From assembly GCF_918797505.1 (NCBI RefSeq), contig NC_092794.1, positions 73,073,345-73,137,344 on the forward strand: a stretch of DNA of 64,000 bases, read 5' to 3'. The position numbers and the translations under genes are program-made. The notes beneath the pieces are model-generated. The model made no database searches. It was not told the DNA's origin and saw only the letters and a program-made list of their open reading frames with translations. Positions 34,253-45,360 of this stretch are shown here, one piece after another; positions within the stretch are counted from its first letter, which is position 1, and every line of letters starts with the position of its first letter. Origin of the DNA: Bemisia tabaci. Lineage: Eukaryota; Arthropoda; Insecta; Hemiptera; Aleyrodidae.

Positions 34253-35409
34253 AATAGGTTTTGGGCTTTTATGAAAAAACACATTGATCCTTCAACCCTT
34301 GCTCTCCCTCCGATTCATCCCTTCCCCCTTTCCCCTTCTCTCCCTCTATGGGACTATGCATGACTTTAGTTATCGAGCTATCCTACAATATGGAATGATA
34401 CAACTATTCAAGCTCCCGTGTGCTGCGCAGCATCATTCTCAACTGAAGGCGTTTTTTTCTTTCCTAGAGTCGGGCTGACCTTCTGACCTCACGCCTCACT
34501 CATCCCTAGGGTCATTGACCCATTTGCTGTCTTTTGCGGCTAACAAGGTCTTAACAAGTGTGCCACTGACAAATTTACCTCGTTCTATCATCACTGAGCT
34601 GAATAGGCGTATTCTAAAAGGGTCTTAGTTAAGGATTTTTCCCACATAATGTTCTTCTCCAAAAGGACCCTCCCCCTTCCTGCCAGTCGGGACTACAGTC
34701 TCCAAATTTTTGAGAAAACGGTTGTGCTTTCTGAATTTTTGGACCGTCTTGATAGGTAAAAACACTTAGCCAGGATTTTCTTTATTCCACATGGGATGGT
34801 CCAAAATTTCAGGAGAGAGATAATTTTCTAAGATGTGTGGGACCGTTGCCATGACAGGGGAGGATAATTTTTTAAACAGAAGTCGAACAGAAAAAAATTC
34901 TAATTTGGACCCATAGAAAACTCTTCTGCAGTCTAGCGGCTAAAGCCTTACAAAATCACAGGACGGTACAGACAAAATTCGGTCCCAGGGTCATAGTTGT
35001 GGAGAAAATAAATCACATTTCTGCACGAAGAATAAAAGATGGTACAAAGGTATATTTTTTACTATCATCACAAATTTACAAAGATAATGGGTCCTTTTTT
35101 TACATCTCGAGGGTAACAGTGGGTAACAGAAAAATAATTTAATTGGTAACTACAAATCTACTCGAGTGCATCTAGAACTCAAAAAAACACTTTATAGTGC
35201 ATCTAAGTGGTCTTTTACGGCAGCCACCGTATAATGCCACAAGTGCATCACTGTAATTATGGCAAATTAATGCGTCACCGTAAACAAGTTTGCTGCCTAC
35301 ATATAGGGCTGCTTCATTACATTCAAAAAGTTTTTCAAGACCAGTCTACTACCAGAGAATATGTTATCTTTGGTCATAATTCGTACCGTGCGAAAAATCA
35401 CCACATTAT

Positions 35410-35573
35410 CAGTGACGTAGCGTGTTTTGCGATACATTGATTGATCTCCCATTTGAACCTATGGGAAAGGATCGATCAACAGGGTGCTTGCAACAAACAC
35501 CTTAATAATCGAATCTTTACCATAGCTTCAAATGGTGAAATATCGACGATCGATCATTCACGCTTCGTCCCTG
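35410..35573 (+). mobile_element. hAT-1 MITE
   Basis: CAGTGACGTAGCGTGTTTTGCG on the left, ATTCACGCTTCGTCCCTG on the right. Target duplication not convincing. It lies in the spacer between the two convergent genes. Confidence 0.8.
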
Positions 35574-36030
35574 CACAGTAACCGGCGTAGGCACTGATCT
35601 TCGTGAAAGTCCATTCCGTCTCTTGCGGGAGTAAATCCCACCATAGTCTTTTAAGTATTTTTTGTACATTATTTACAAATAAGTGGAAAAATAAATAATC
35701 ACTCAAGATACAACTTATTACGTAACCTTGGATGAGAAAAAAAGGAAAATAAAAATAAAATTCCACGAAAATTTAAGCTTAATGCTTCTAGCGTAATATC
35801 ACAACCTTATTTAACTTATGAGTATTATGGAAGGGAGAATTTATGAAGGAAAGTAAACCAAGGAAAAGGTAAAGATTGCATGTTAGTTTAAAAATAAAGT
35901 GACAGGAAAAATGGGAAAGAAGACGAAGAAAAATAAACGCCCGAACAAAATTAAAGAATATGAAGGAGGGAGAGAGGTTTAAAATTGAAGGAGATTTTAT
36001 ATCGGAATTGATAATTTGAAATTGAATCGA

Positions 36031-36285
36031 GGGGCTTGGAGGACAAGGCGCATAAGTGCAGTTTTTGCTAATTCGAGAAGTACGTGTTTGAAGTTTCAAA
36101 ATTTCAGGGATCCTTATGGTGGGCACAAAATTTAGGCTGACTTTTTGATGCTTAAAAATTGGTATTGGGAGTGAATTTTTCACAGAATATATGCATTAAG
36201 ATTATAGGTATAGTTTCACTTAAAATAATTTATAACTCATTTTTTTTTTAAAAACTGCACTTATGTGCCTTGTCCTTCAAGCTCT
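36031..36285. mobile_element. MITE M9 copy
   Basis: GGGGCTTGGAGGACAAGGCGC and inverse GCCTTGTCCTTCAAGC; arms include AAGTGCAGTTTTT. An 18-G run follows at about 36293-36310. Confidence 0.75.
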
Positions 36286-37348
36286 CAATGAGAGGGGGGG
36301 GGGGGGGGGGACTGGCCAGTTCGTTGTTAAAATAATCTCATACTGATATCCAAACATTGATTTAACAATCTACATAGGCCTGAAATTCATAGGTGTGAGA
36401 TATTAGGCAAAACAATAATATCGCATCAGCGTGGCCGGCATTGAGTTTAGGATGACTGTTTCGCGCCACAAAGATTACCAAAGTCCAGATCAAAATACCA
36501 GTTCGTAATCGATCCAACAAGTAATCAATCACATGGAAGGAAACTTGAAAGAAAAAGATAGAAGATAATGCGAGAGAAAGGAGATTGATGTGGACAGGAA
36601 AGTAGGAAGAGAAGTGTAACGAGATAAAAATAATAAAAAAGGGACTTTACAAAGGGATGTTCCATAAAACGAATGCTGGTAGAAAAGCAATGGGTTTTTT
36701 GCTAATGTTTGGAGCAACTTTTGTGCAATTCAACAATACCCAACTTACAATGAGAATGAGTCTTGCGGTCTTTGATGACGCAATGCTGTCAAGGTAAAAT
36801 ATAAAACATATGAGGAGTTGCGCTGAAGGAGCATTACCCTCGTAACTTACGGCGATATTGCCCCGTAACAATGAGGCAACATTGTCCTGCTATATATTTT
36901 GTGATGATCTGCGAGAAAATACTATGTCGGCATTGCTATACATGCAATACCACCAGACACATATTCTAGAAACACCACAGATAGTACATTGAAAATTCAA
37001 CACAATGAAAAGACTCATCTTTGCTTGGCTTAAGGCAAGATCCTTGCAAGTTTTGTCATTAATTTTATCAGTGCTGCCTCTAAAGTCTAATTATGATGTT
37101 GCTTAAGGTATCGGTATATGTTTGAAGCTTTGAGTGTCTCATTGGCACTTAATATTCATAATTGGGGTGAAACTGTAATCATTTTCATAAATATTGCCAA
37201 TGAAAAACGCTGCAAACATTCTTATAAAAATAATCTAAATATACTCACAGTACCTTTGAATTGAATTGGGGAAAGAATGAGCTGCTATTGTAAAATTTTC
37301 AAGAGGTAATTTTGTCAACAAGTATTTTTCTAATAATTTATTCTAAAT

Positions 37349-37513
37349 TAGACGTATTTGTGCTGAAAAAAATACGCAGAAATGAACTGAATCAAAGGAA
37401 CCATGAAGTGTAGAACTGTGAATGACAGGAGGGATTTGCGTGTGGGTATCACGGATCTATTCGATTTCGTGCACTTGCACATAATTCCTCTTGGCATGAA
37501 TAGTACGTCCAAT
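37349..37513. mobile_element. Diverged M4 MITE
   Basis: AGACGTATTTGTGCTGAAAA on the left, CCTCTTGGCATGAATAGTACGTCCAA-type right end. Interior poorly matched. Confidence 0.35.
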
Positions 37514-38112
37514 GTTGATCTGTTTCATAAAACATGTACATTTTCAAGTTCTAAATTTTGATAAAGTGATGATACAAAAATTCAGTGAAAGAGAGTTAAC
37601 AATAAAAATAATGAATTATCCATCCGATTTGAATGATTCATCGTTTTATCTTCAATATCTCGGAAGTACAATACAAGAATCTTTTGCATTCCTCCCGTGT
37701 ATATTTCTAACAGTTTTGGTAACTAATAATTTTTCAATAAAATGATATGTTACGTTACAAAGTTACATAAAAAAGAGTAATTGACATCATTCAGATTTTA
37801 CTAAACCGGTATTACCATCGGTAAAATTTTTCATAAACAGCTCATCACGACCTAGAACAATCGCAATGTTAAGATTTTCAATATTAACTTAAAAGTGGTA
37901 ATCACATTTTTTGGAAAACTGGAGGAAAGGTATATTGTTATTTGTAAGAACCTTCCGAGAAAAATACATGCTTGCTCCGATGATCATCCATGCTGAAGAT
38001 TCCTGACTAGGTATCTTGATTAGGGGCGGAATTTTAGATTAATCTAAAAAACAACGGGGACTACTTTCTCTAAAAGGAACTGAAACTCAATCCAAAGAAG
38101 TTCACTCGACAT

Positions 38113-38276
38113 CAGTGTCGAGACGTGAATGATCGATTATCGATATTTCTCCATCTGGAGCTATGGTAGAGAATCGATTATTAAGGTGTTCGTTACAAAC
38201 ACCCTGTTCATCGATCCATTTCCACAGGTTCAAATGGCAGATCAATCGATACATCGCAAAGCACGCCATGTCACTG
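38113..38276 (-). mobile_element. hAT-1 MITE, perfect 8-bp duplication
   Basis: 164 bp, CAGTGTCGAGACGTGAATGA to GCACGCCATGTCACTG, flanked by CTCGACAT on both sides (38105-38112, 38277-38284). Orientation inverse to the 41-kb copies. Confidence 0.9.
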
Positions 38277-38799
38277 CTCGACATACTTTTGGAAGCGAGG
38301 TATGCCAACTACGACGGACCGGTAACATTCGAGCCGATTTCACAACCGAGCCAGAGATATCCGTCATAGATACCTCAAAGGTTACCGAATACGTTTATGA
38401 ATTACCTAAATTGCTCAAAAACACTAGGTAGCTCGAAATACATCACTTCCAATTGACATAGAATTTGGAAAAATTGCAGACCCAGTGGTGGACGTGGACC
38501 GAGAAGTCTCAATATGAACGATCAAGACTATTAAAACTAAAGACAATGATAAACTAGACCAATGGTCAAAAAGTAAGGAAGTTTAGAGGCTAAGATAATG
38601 AATTGAGCAATTTTTCCCTCTTCTAAGACATTTTTCCTGCGCACTGAAAGGAAAGTTCGATCGTTTGAACCAGTCGCTCGGTACTCAAATCAACCGAGCA
38701 ATTCAGTTTGTCAAACCAGTTTGGATGATATAACATTCAAATTTCACTGAACTTTTGAAGAGGCTTAGGTACGCGGGTTGAACGTTGAGCAACACGAAA

Positions 38800-39030
38800 A
38801 CGACCGCCCAGAAAAAAAAAATACGGTAAAATCTACTATAAGTCTACTTGACTTTTTACACTGTGATACTATTTAGTGAAAATACCCAGAACTACGGTAG
38901 TATTCACCAGAGCTCTAGTGATATTCACCATAATATGGTAAATGCCACCATAGAGTCTGGTATTTATTACCATACTCGTATCACTGTGTCTGAGTATGGT
39001 AAAATCAACCCTATTTATTTTTGTCAGTGA
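38800..39030. repeat. Motif-array element (ATGGTAAAT words)
   Basis: Ends resemble the CACTGG class (CCCAGAAAAAAAAAATACGGTAAAAT left, TTTATTTTTGTCAGTG right). Between them about ten words such as ATGGTAAAT, TTACCATA and TTCACCATA on both strands. On the minus strand the right end supplies an AATAAA (39014-39019) about 260 bp past the receptor stop codon, a possible poly-A signal. Confidence 0.5.
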
Positions 39031-39277
39031 ATAATTGTTCAATTTATGAGCCAAAGGTATCCTTGTGTTCACTTCTCTCGGTAGTTTTAACTTGAACACG
39101 AATTTCATCAAAGTTCGCAGAAACCCGCAAATTCTCCAATCTTACCACTCGGGGTTCTGGTCGTCAAACAGCTGAAATCGATTCGGCCACACGGTTTGAA
39201 GGTTTGGTTTGACAAAGCGGTTGGATTTGGACGTGGAGAGTTGAGTCAACGCGACGGAACTTTCCCTTTTGTGCGGA

Positions 39278-39727
39278 TCATGTCTCAGTGTCGCTGAGGG
39301 TCTTGAGCCTATCCAGGAGATCGGCATCCAAGTCGGCCTGTCGATCGGTGGGCGACAGGAGCGAGCAGTAGTAGGTCTCCATCTCTTCCTCGCCGGACTC
39401 CTCGGATTTGATGTTGATGTTGTTGTTTTCGACTTGGGTCCGGTCCTGCTCCTCGACCCTGTTGCGGGCGACCTGGACCGCCTTCTTCTTCCGCTGCTTC
39501 TTCCGGTCCTCGGCCCACGTCGAGGGGTTGAGCCCGTCTTCGGTCATCTGGTTGTTCATCAGGTTCCCGCCCTTTCCCGGGATGAAGATCATGGCCGACA
39601 TGCTGAGCCCGATGAAGGCCACGCCGCTGAGCATGAGGAAGTAGAGGAGCACGGTTTGGGCCACCGGGGCTATCCGCAGGTAGAGGATGAACCTCGCAAG
39701 CAGACTCGTCGGCAGGTCCGCCATAGC
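39278..39727 (-). CDS. Receptor last exon: second helix and long tail
   Basis: Acceptor GCTGTTGCAG, 150 codons including the stop. Encodes AMADLPTSLLARFILYLRIA, the helix VLLYFLMLSGVAFIGLSMSA, then about 100 residues with a Lys/Arg block (EDRKKQRKKKAVQ) and an acidic end (SEESGEEEMETYY). Unusually GC-rich for the window. Confidence 0.93.
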   Translation of the reverse strand, partial: AMADLPTSLLARFILYLRIAPVAQTVLLYFLMLSGVAFIGLSMSAMIFIPGKGGNLMNNQMTEDGLNPSTWAEDRKKQRKKKAVQVARNRVEEQDRTQVENNNINIKSEESGEEEMETYYCSLLSPTDRQADLDADLLDRLKTLSDTET

Positions 39728-42700
39728 CTGCAACAGCACAGTTTCCCATCAGAATACACAGTTAAAATTTCCGCTTTTTTCGATGCAAATCAAAACATTT
39801 TCAAAAACCGATTATACCGAGTATAATCGGTTTTGAAATTTGTTTTAATTTGTATCGAAAAAAGTGCTCATATTGCCGATAAAGTGTTAGAAAAATTGTG
39901 CAGTATGCTACAACATAGTAAAATTTCCACGTTTATCCAGAGCGCCCTCAATTCTTTGTTTACACGGCACAGACATCTCTTAGGCATATCGACGGTGAAA
40001 CTACCAAACCACGTATCTCGGTTTGCGACGTCGCAGACTTCCTGTCATACTTTATTTTTTAAATAGAAAACTACTCAACGTCAATTCGTGAAAACTTCCG
40101 TGATTTTTCCTCTTTGTGCGGAGAAAAATCTGTGAAAATTGTAAGGAATGATATTGATTTGATCTCCTTCAAAAAAATAAAATGTGAGTGGAGATTTTTA
40201 AACACCGCAAACGAGATACGTGGTCTGGTAGTTTCACCGTCGATATACATGTTGCACTGACAATTATGCTCAGCGCATCGCAATATAAAAACTGAAGCAA
40301 ATAAGATATTCACCTCCTACACTAGTGCGCAACATTTTGTATTAAAGAGATTTCATTACAGTTACAGTATGAATGGAGTTCAGCTTGCATTTGCGCCGCA
40401 TCGCGCCGGATAAAGCATTGAGTGCCTGGGTGGTCAAAACGCCTTCTCTTTCGTGCGATGCAATACGGACATCCACGAGGCCCGAATAGTTGCATCTAGG
40501 CGTTATGAAGGAGGTTCAAGGTTCGTCGTATGCGAATGCGATACTAACAATAGGTGAGGGTACTTCGCTTGTCTCTCTAACGCCTTACCTTAATTCCAAC
40601 GTCACTTCTTGTTCGATTGAAGTAAACAACTGATTTTCGTCACGGCATTATCAATTTTCCGTAAAATGCATTAATTGGTTATTAATTTTTATCACAACAA
40701 TGCCAACCCTCAATATCTAAAAAAATGAGGTATTTGCACATGATTTAATTAGTTAAGTCTCCTTCATGCTAGTTGACGAGGCATCTTTTTTTCTTTTTCT
40801 TTTTTCTTTTTAATGTGTGCTTCATGGCAACTCACGCATAATTCCTTTCGATTTGCTATGTAATGTTCATATGAACAGTCTCCGCCGAGATTTTCTCGGG
40901 ATTTCGGGAATAGGGTTTCGCGGTATCACTCCTGACCGCTTTGCGGTCCAACTCCCAGAAGCGCTTCGCGCCTTGGGCGGTATGCGTTGCGTATCTTATG
41001 ATTTCATATTATGGAGTATGATTTGCTTTTGATGCTTTGGATTAGTCTCTATATTCTTCCTTTCAGTGGCATGACGTGCTTTTCGATATATCGATTGATC
41101 TACTATTTAAACCTGTGGAAAAGTATCGATATACAGGGTGCTCGCGACGAGCACTTTAATATTTGATTCTCTACCATAGTTTCAAAAGAGGAAATATCGA
41201 TAATCGATCAGTCGCGTCTCGTCACTCACTGCTCCCTTTGCACTTTTCGGCTGTAAACATTTCTCACTTTCGGGATTTACACTTTTTGACATTTGCGCTT
41301 TTGGACACCGTCCGCAAGGTTGAGCTCGGCTACCCTATCCTCCGAGAAGAACACAGTATTATTTTATACGTGTTTTTTTCAGTGACAGACGGAATTTAAG
41401 CTAAGCTTTTATCACTTTTTTTTACAATGCGATGCAGTCTGAAATAGCGACTGGGAAAATGATGGATCGTAAAAAAATCATTTCGCTGAGGTTTTTTCGC
41501 TCAGTATTCTATTTGTTTTAACGATTTAATCATTGCAGAATATTGTGAATTTACGGATGGCTAGTTTTGAACGAGCATGATCAGTGGCGTGACGTGCTGT
41601 GCGATATATCGATTGGTCTGCCATTTAAACCTATGGAAAAAGATCTATATACAGGGTGTTCGCAGCGAACACCTTAATAATCGATTCTTCACCGTACCTT
41701 CAAATGGGGAAAAATCGATAATCGATCATTCACGCCACGCCACTGAGCATGATGAACGGGAGACATAAAACTCGCTCAACCAATGTTTATTACAGAAGAA
41801 GCCTTGAGCTTTAACGCAAATTTTATATTTTGTTGATGAGCTATTAGGGGAAGCTGCCCATTTGTCGTGTGCGTCATAGGTGATTCTGCGACAGAGTGGA
41901 TACTGTATACACACCAGGATTTCCATAATCCGGCTCAGTCTCATGCATTTTTCAGCGGATACCCGTTACCGCCATTGATAGTCTATTACGCAACTGAAAA
42001 GCACTTCCGCAAACGGTATCCGTCGCACTTAGCCGCTAGAGCCGCAACCAGCGCTTTCATTATTGCTAAGGAATAGCGGAGAGGCACAAGGTTCATCAAG
42101 GATTAGGAGAACGAATTTTAGGGATCTTTGGGTTGGGGTTAGACTCATATTTTTTGGTCCAATGAATGGTTTTGTTCCTCTCTTTCTTCTTTTTCTTTCA
42201 TTTCTCAAAGTTTGACTATTTTTCTAGGAGATTGCCGATATGCCTAATTTTACCATTAGCCCAGAGCATCACATCCAGGCTGTTTTATCGTGTCTTCTTT
42301 TCCTCAGAAAAATGTTATTCTCGGCTTACTTCTTTCATTCATTCTTGAAAATTGAACTGAATGTATGTTGCTTACAATTTCCGTCCAAAGTAGAGGTAGG
42401 ACCATATTACTGAATTGCGGGGTGTGTGCCATGGCGCTAAGGTCACCCAGAGCCATGTTTATTTGCATTCGAACCGTGACCTTCAGCGGAGTTCCAGATT
42501 CCTGCAAGAAAAGTTCAAATAAGTTAACAGCAACTGTCAAAAGGACGGTCGCAACGAATAAAGGGGGGAAAAATGAGTGCCATCCTTCAAAAATTGCTGA
42601 TAAATCATTGCCCCAAGACGAGTACTCGCTAATAAGGCGATTTTTTAATGTCGTGAGTGGGTCAGTTGTGCTCGTCACAGAATCGTCTTTTGATGCTTAA

Positions 42701-45325
42701 TTCCTGTGGTTCAACTAGGAATAATAAAAGCTGTCCAAACATCAAATTTCTACGTTCAATATGAACTGAGATATCGCCCTTTGGAAAAGTCGGTATACGA
42801 CTTCATCCACTGTGGTAGTGACATCTCCTCGATTTCTTCCATCTTGCTTTCAACAGGCTGTTGAAAGAGACACCCATTTACACTGGTTTCTAAACGAGGA
42901 ACTTAGATAAAAGCAAGGTGGAAGAAATCAAGGGTGTCACTTTCGTGAGGGATGACGTTATCAAGTAAATGCTTCGAAGCGCGGTATCTCGATTAATATT
43001 GAAATTAGAAGGTTGCTATTTCGACAGGTCTCGTTATTTGAACCGAGTTTACTAGAGAGGATCCAAACCACATTTCCGAAAAAATTGAGTTGAGAGTGTT
43101 TTTGAGTTAAGAAGCATCATTCAGAAAATCATCAGAAATCTGATATAATCTTTGAACTTTATTTCTATCTCACCACAGATAAACTTTAACGTGATATCGT
43201 TATTGAATCCTAACTTTAACATGGTGCCTCAACATGACTCTTAACTTTAACACGTGGTGTCCGTGGCTTTCAATCATCATGAATGGAAGGGTTCAACTTT
43301 ACAGATTTTCTCTTCGTCCTTGTGACAAAAATGTTCGGCAGTATACCTAAGTATAATGTTTCCTGCCACAAAAAATATTGACAACATTGGCAGCATTCTT
43401 GGTATATCCTTTTTAAAACGTTCTTTAATGCTTAATACGATGAAGAATAAGACGTTTTGACTTTCTTTTACGAAGTGTCAGTGCAACTTTATACTTTATT
43501 TTGTTTTTGCTCCACGGCAAGAGGAGTCGAACTTCTCTTTTTACGTGTATTTTTTGCGCTACTACTTTTTATTTCGGTGACTAAATGTGGAAAAAAAATT
43601 CGACAAAAATCTCGGAACATGCAAAATTCTTGCATGATCTTTGCAAAATCTGAGTGATCTACAACAATATAGAATCTCTGGCTTTTAACGGCAAAGGTGC
43701 TCCAGTGCTCCTTCAGGATTATTTCAATCGTCCTTTCATCTTGTTGCGATGTTGTGTCTGCACGAGAGGAATTTTTTTGTCTTTTAAATCTGAATTTCAA
43801 GTAAGTTTTTGTACACATTACGTTAAAGCTGGAAAATAAGTGTTATTTTCCAGCTCTCTCTTAAAATGCATTATTTTCTAGGGGTCCCTCATCTGTAATG
43901 ACTAGGAAATTATACTTGATCGGCATTTGCCAGTGTAAATCTAATCAGAGATTATGCAGCTGATCCTGAAAGTCATTTTTATCGCAGGAAAAAAAAAGAA
44001 AGAAAAAGAAAAATTAAAGCAGTTAGGTAATTTCCAAACTGAGCGACTAAAAATTATTTTACTCACTGGGTTGATGATGAAGGAAGTTCCATGTTTCTTT
44101 GGGCTAGGATGTAGGCCTTCTACGACTTCTCTCAGCTTTGGGTCGCAATCCAGAAAATGAGGGTAGGAAAGAGCAATGGGGAAACCTGAAAAATAATGAT
44201 TAATAATTCAGTGCAATTCAAAGAAATGCCGTACCAATGGCGTTCTGCCGCTAACTCAAAATAGTGAATAATAAAAAATAAAATAAAATAAAAATAGAAA
44301 TACTTTGCGTTTCGACACTAGCAGATGTGGTTTATGATCTGGCTCAAAATATTGTTCTGTATACAACAGTTATATTTTGACATTTTTATGTTCATTCCAG
44401 GGAAGGGGGGGGGGGGGTTATTTGCTCTTTTATAATTTTTCATTTTGTCCGCTCTAAAACGTGTTCTTCGCCAATAAAGTCATCCGAGTACATCTTTGGT
44501 CTTAACTAGACGGCTAAGATCTCAATCTGATACATAAAAAGTATAGATCTTAGAATTATCTTCATGAGAAGTATGATCAAACATAAATAATATTTGCTAC
44601 ATAGCTTTTAGTTTACGAAGCACGCACCATAGTAACAGGATGTGACGTCAAGTAATCCAGAGGGTAGGCATTTCCCATTCCTACAAAAACACTTATTTTC
44701 AGGATAGGAGTGCCCGTTATCCATCGATCCATTTTTGAATTGATACTCATACCCTGACAAGCCGTTCAGCATTTGCTTACCACTGGTCCTTACCTGAAAA
44801 TAAATACAAAGATGTAAGGACAAATGTATCAGACAATGTATTTTGAAGGGTTTTACGCCAAATATATCTGAATTAAAATACCTAGGAATCATCAGAGGCT
44901 AAATTTTCCACTTAATAAAAAAAAACTCATTTATGTGCAAAATTTACTTTTGGAAATGAAAAAGACAACAAAAACAACAACATATCGTGAAAGAAAAAGT
45001 CGAATTCCTGATTTTTCTTTCTAGTGTTAAAAAAAACTTGAGTAACAAAGTGCAGGTCACTTTACAGTCTTTGCAAGGAGACTTTCTCGCCATCTCGATG
45101 GCCAGAGGGCGGAACCATGCATCTCTGTTTGGGACGTCGCAGACTTCCTGTCATACTTAATTTTTTCTATGCAAAACCAGTCAATTTTATTTCTTGAAAA
45201 CTTTCTTGATTTTTCGCTTCTATTAGCAGAATAATCCGTAAAAATTCCAAGCTATGTAGTTCACTTGTTTTTCTTAGAAAAAATAAAATAGAAGCAGAAT
45301 ATTTTGAAGCACCGCAAATGGAGAT

Positions 45326-45360
<35 letters not shown>

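Noticed and set aside
39309..39749. Second minus-strand frame of 146 aa, and a 185-aa plus-strand frame at 39269-39826
   Set aside because: Shadows of the GC-rich last exon of the CD36-type receptor, whose frame joins in phase with the upstream exon.
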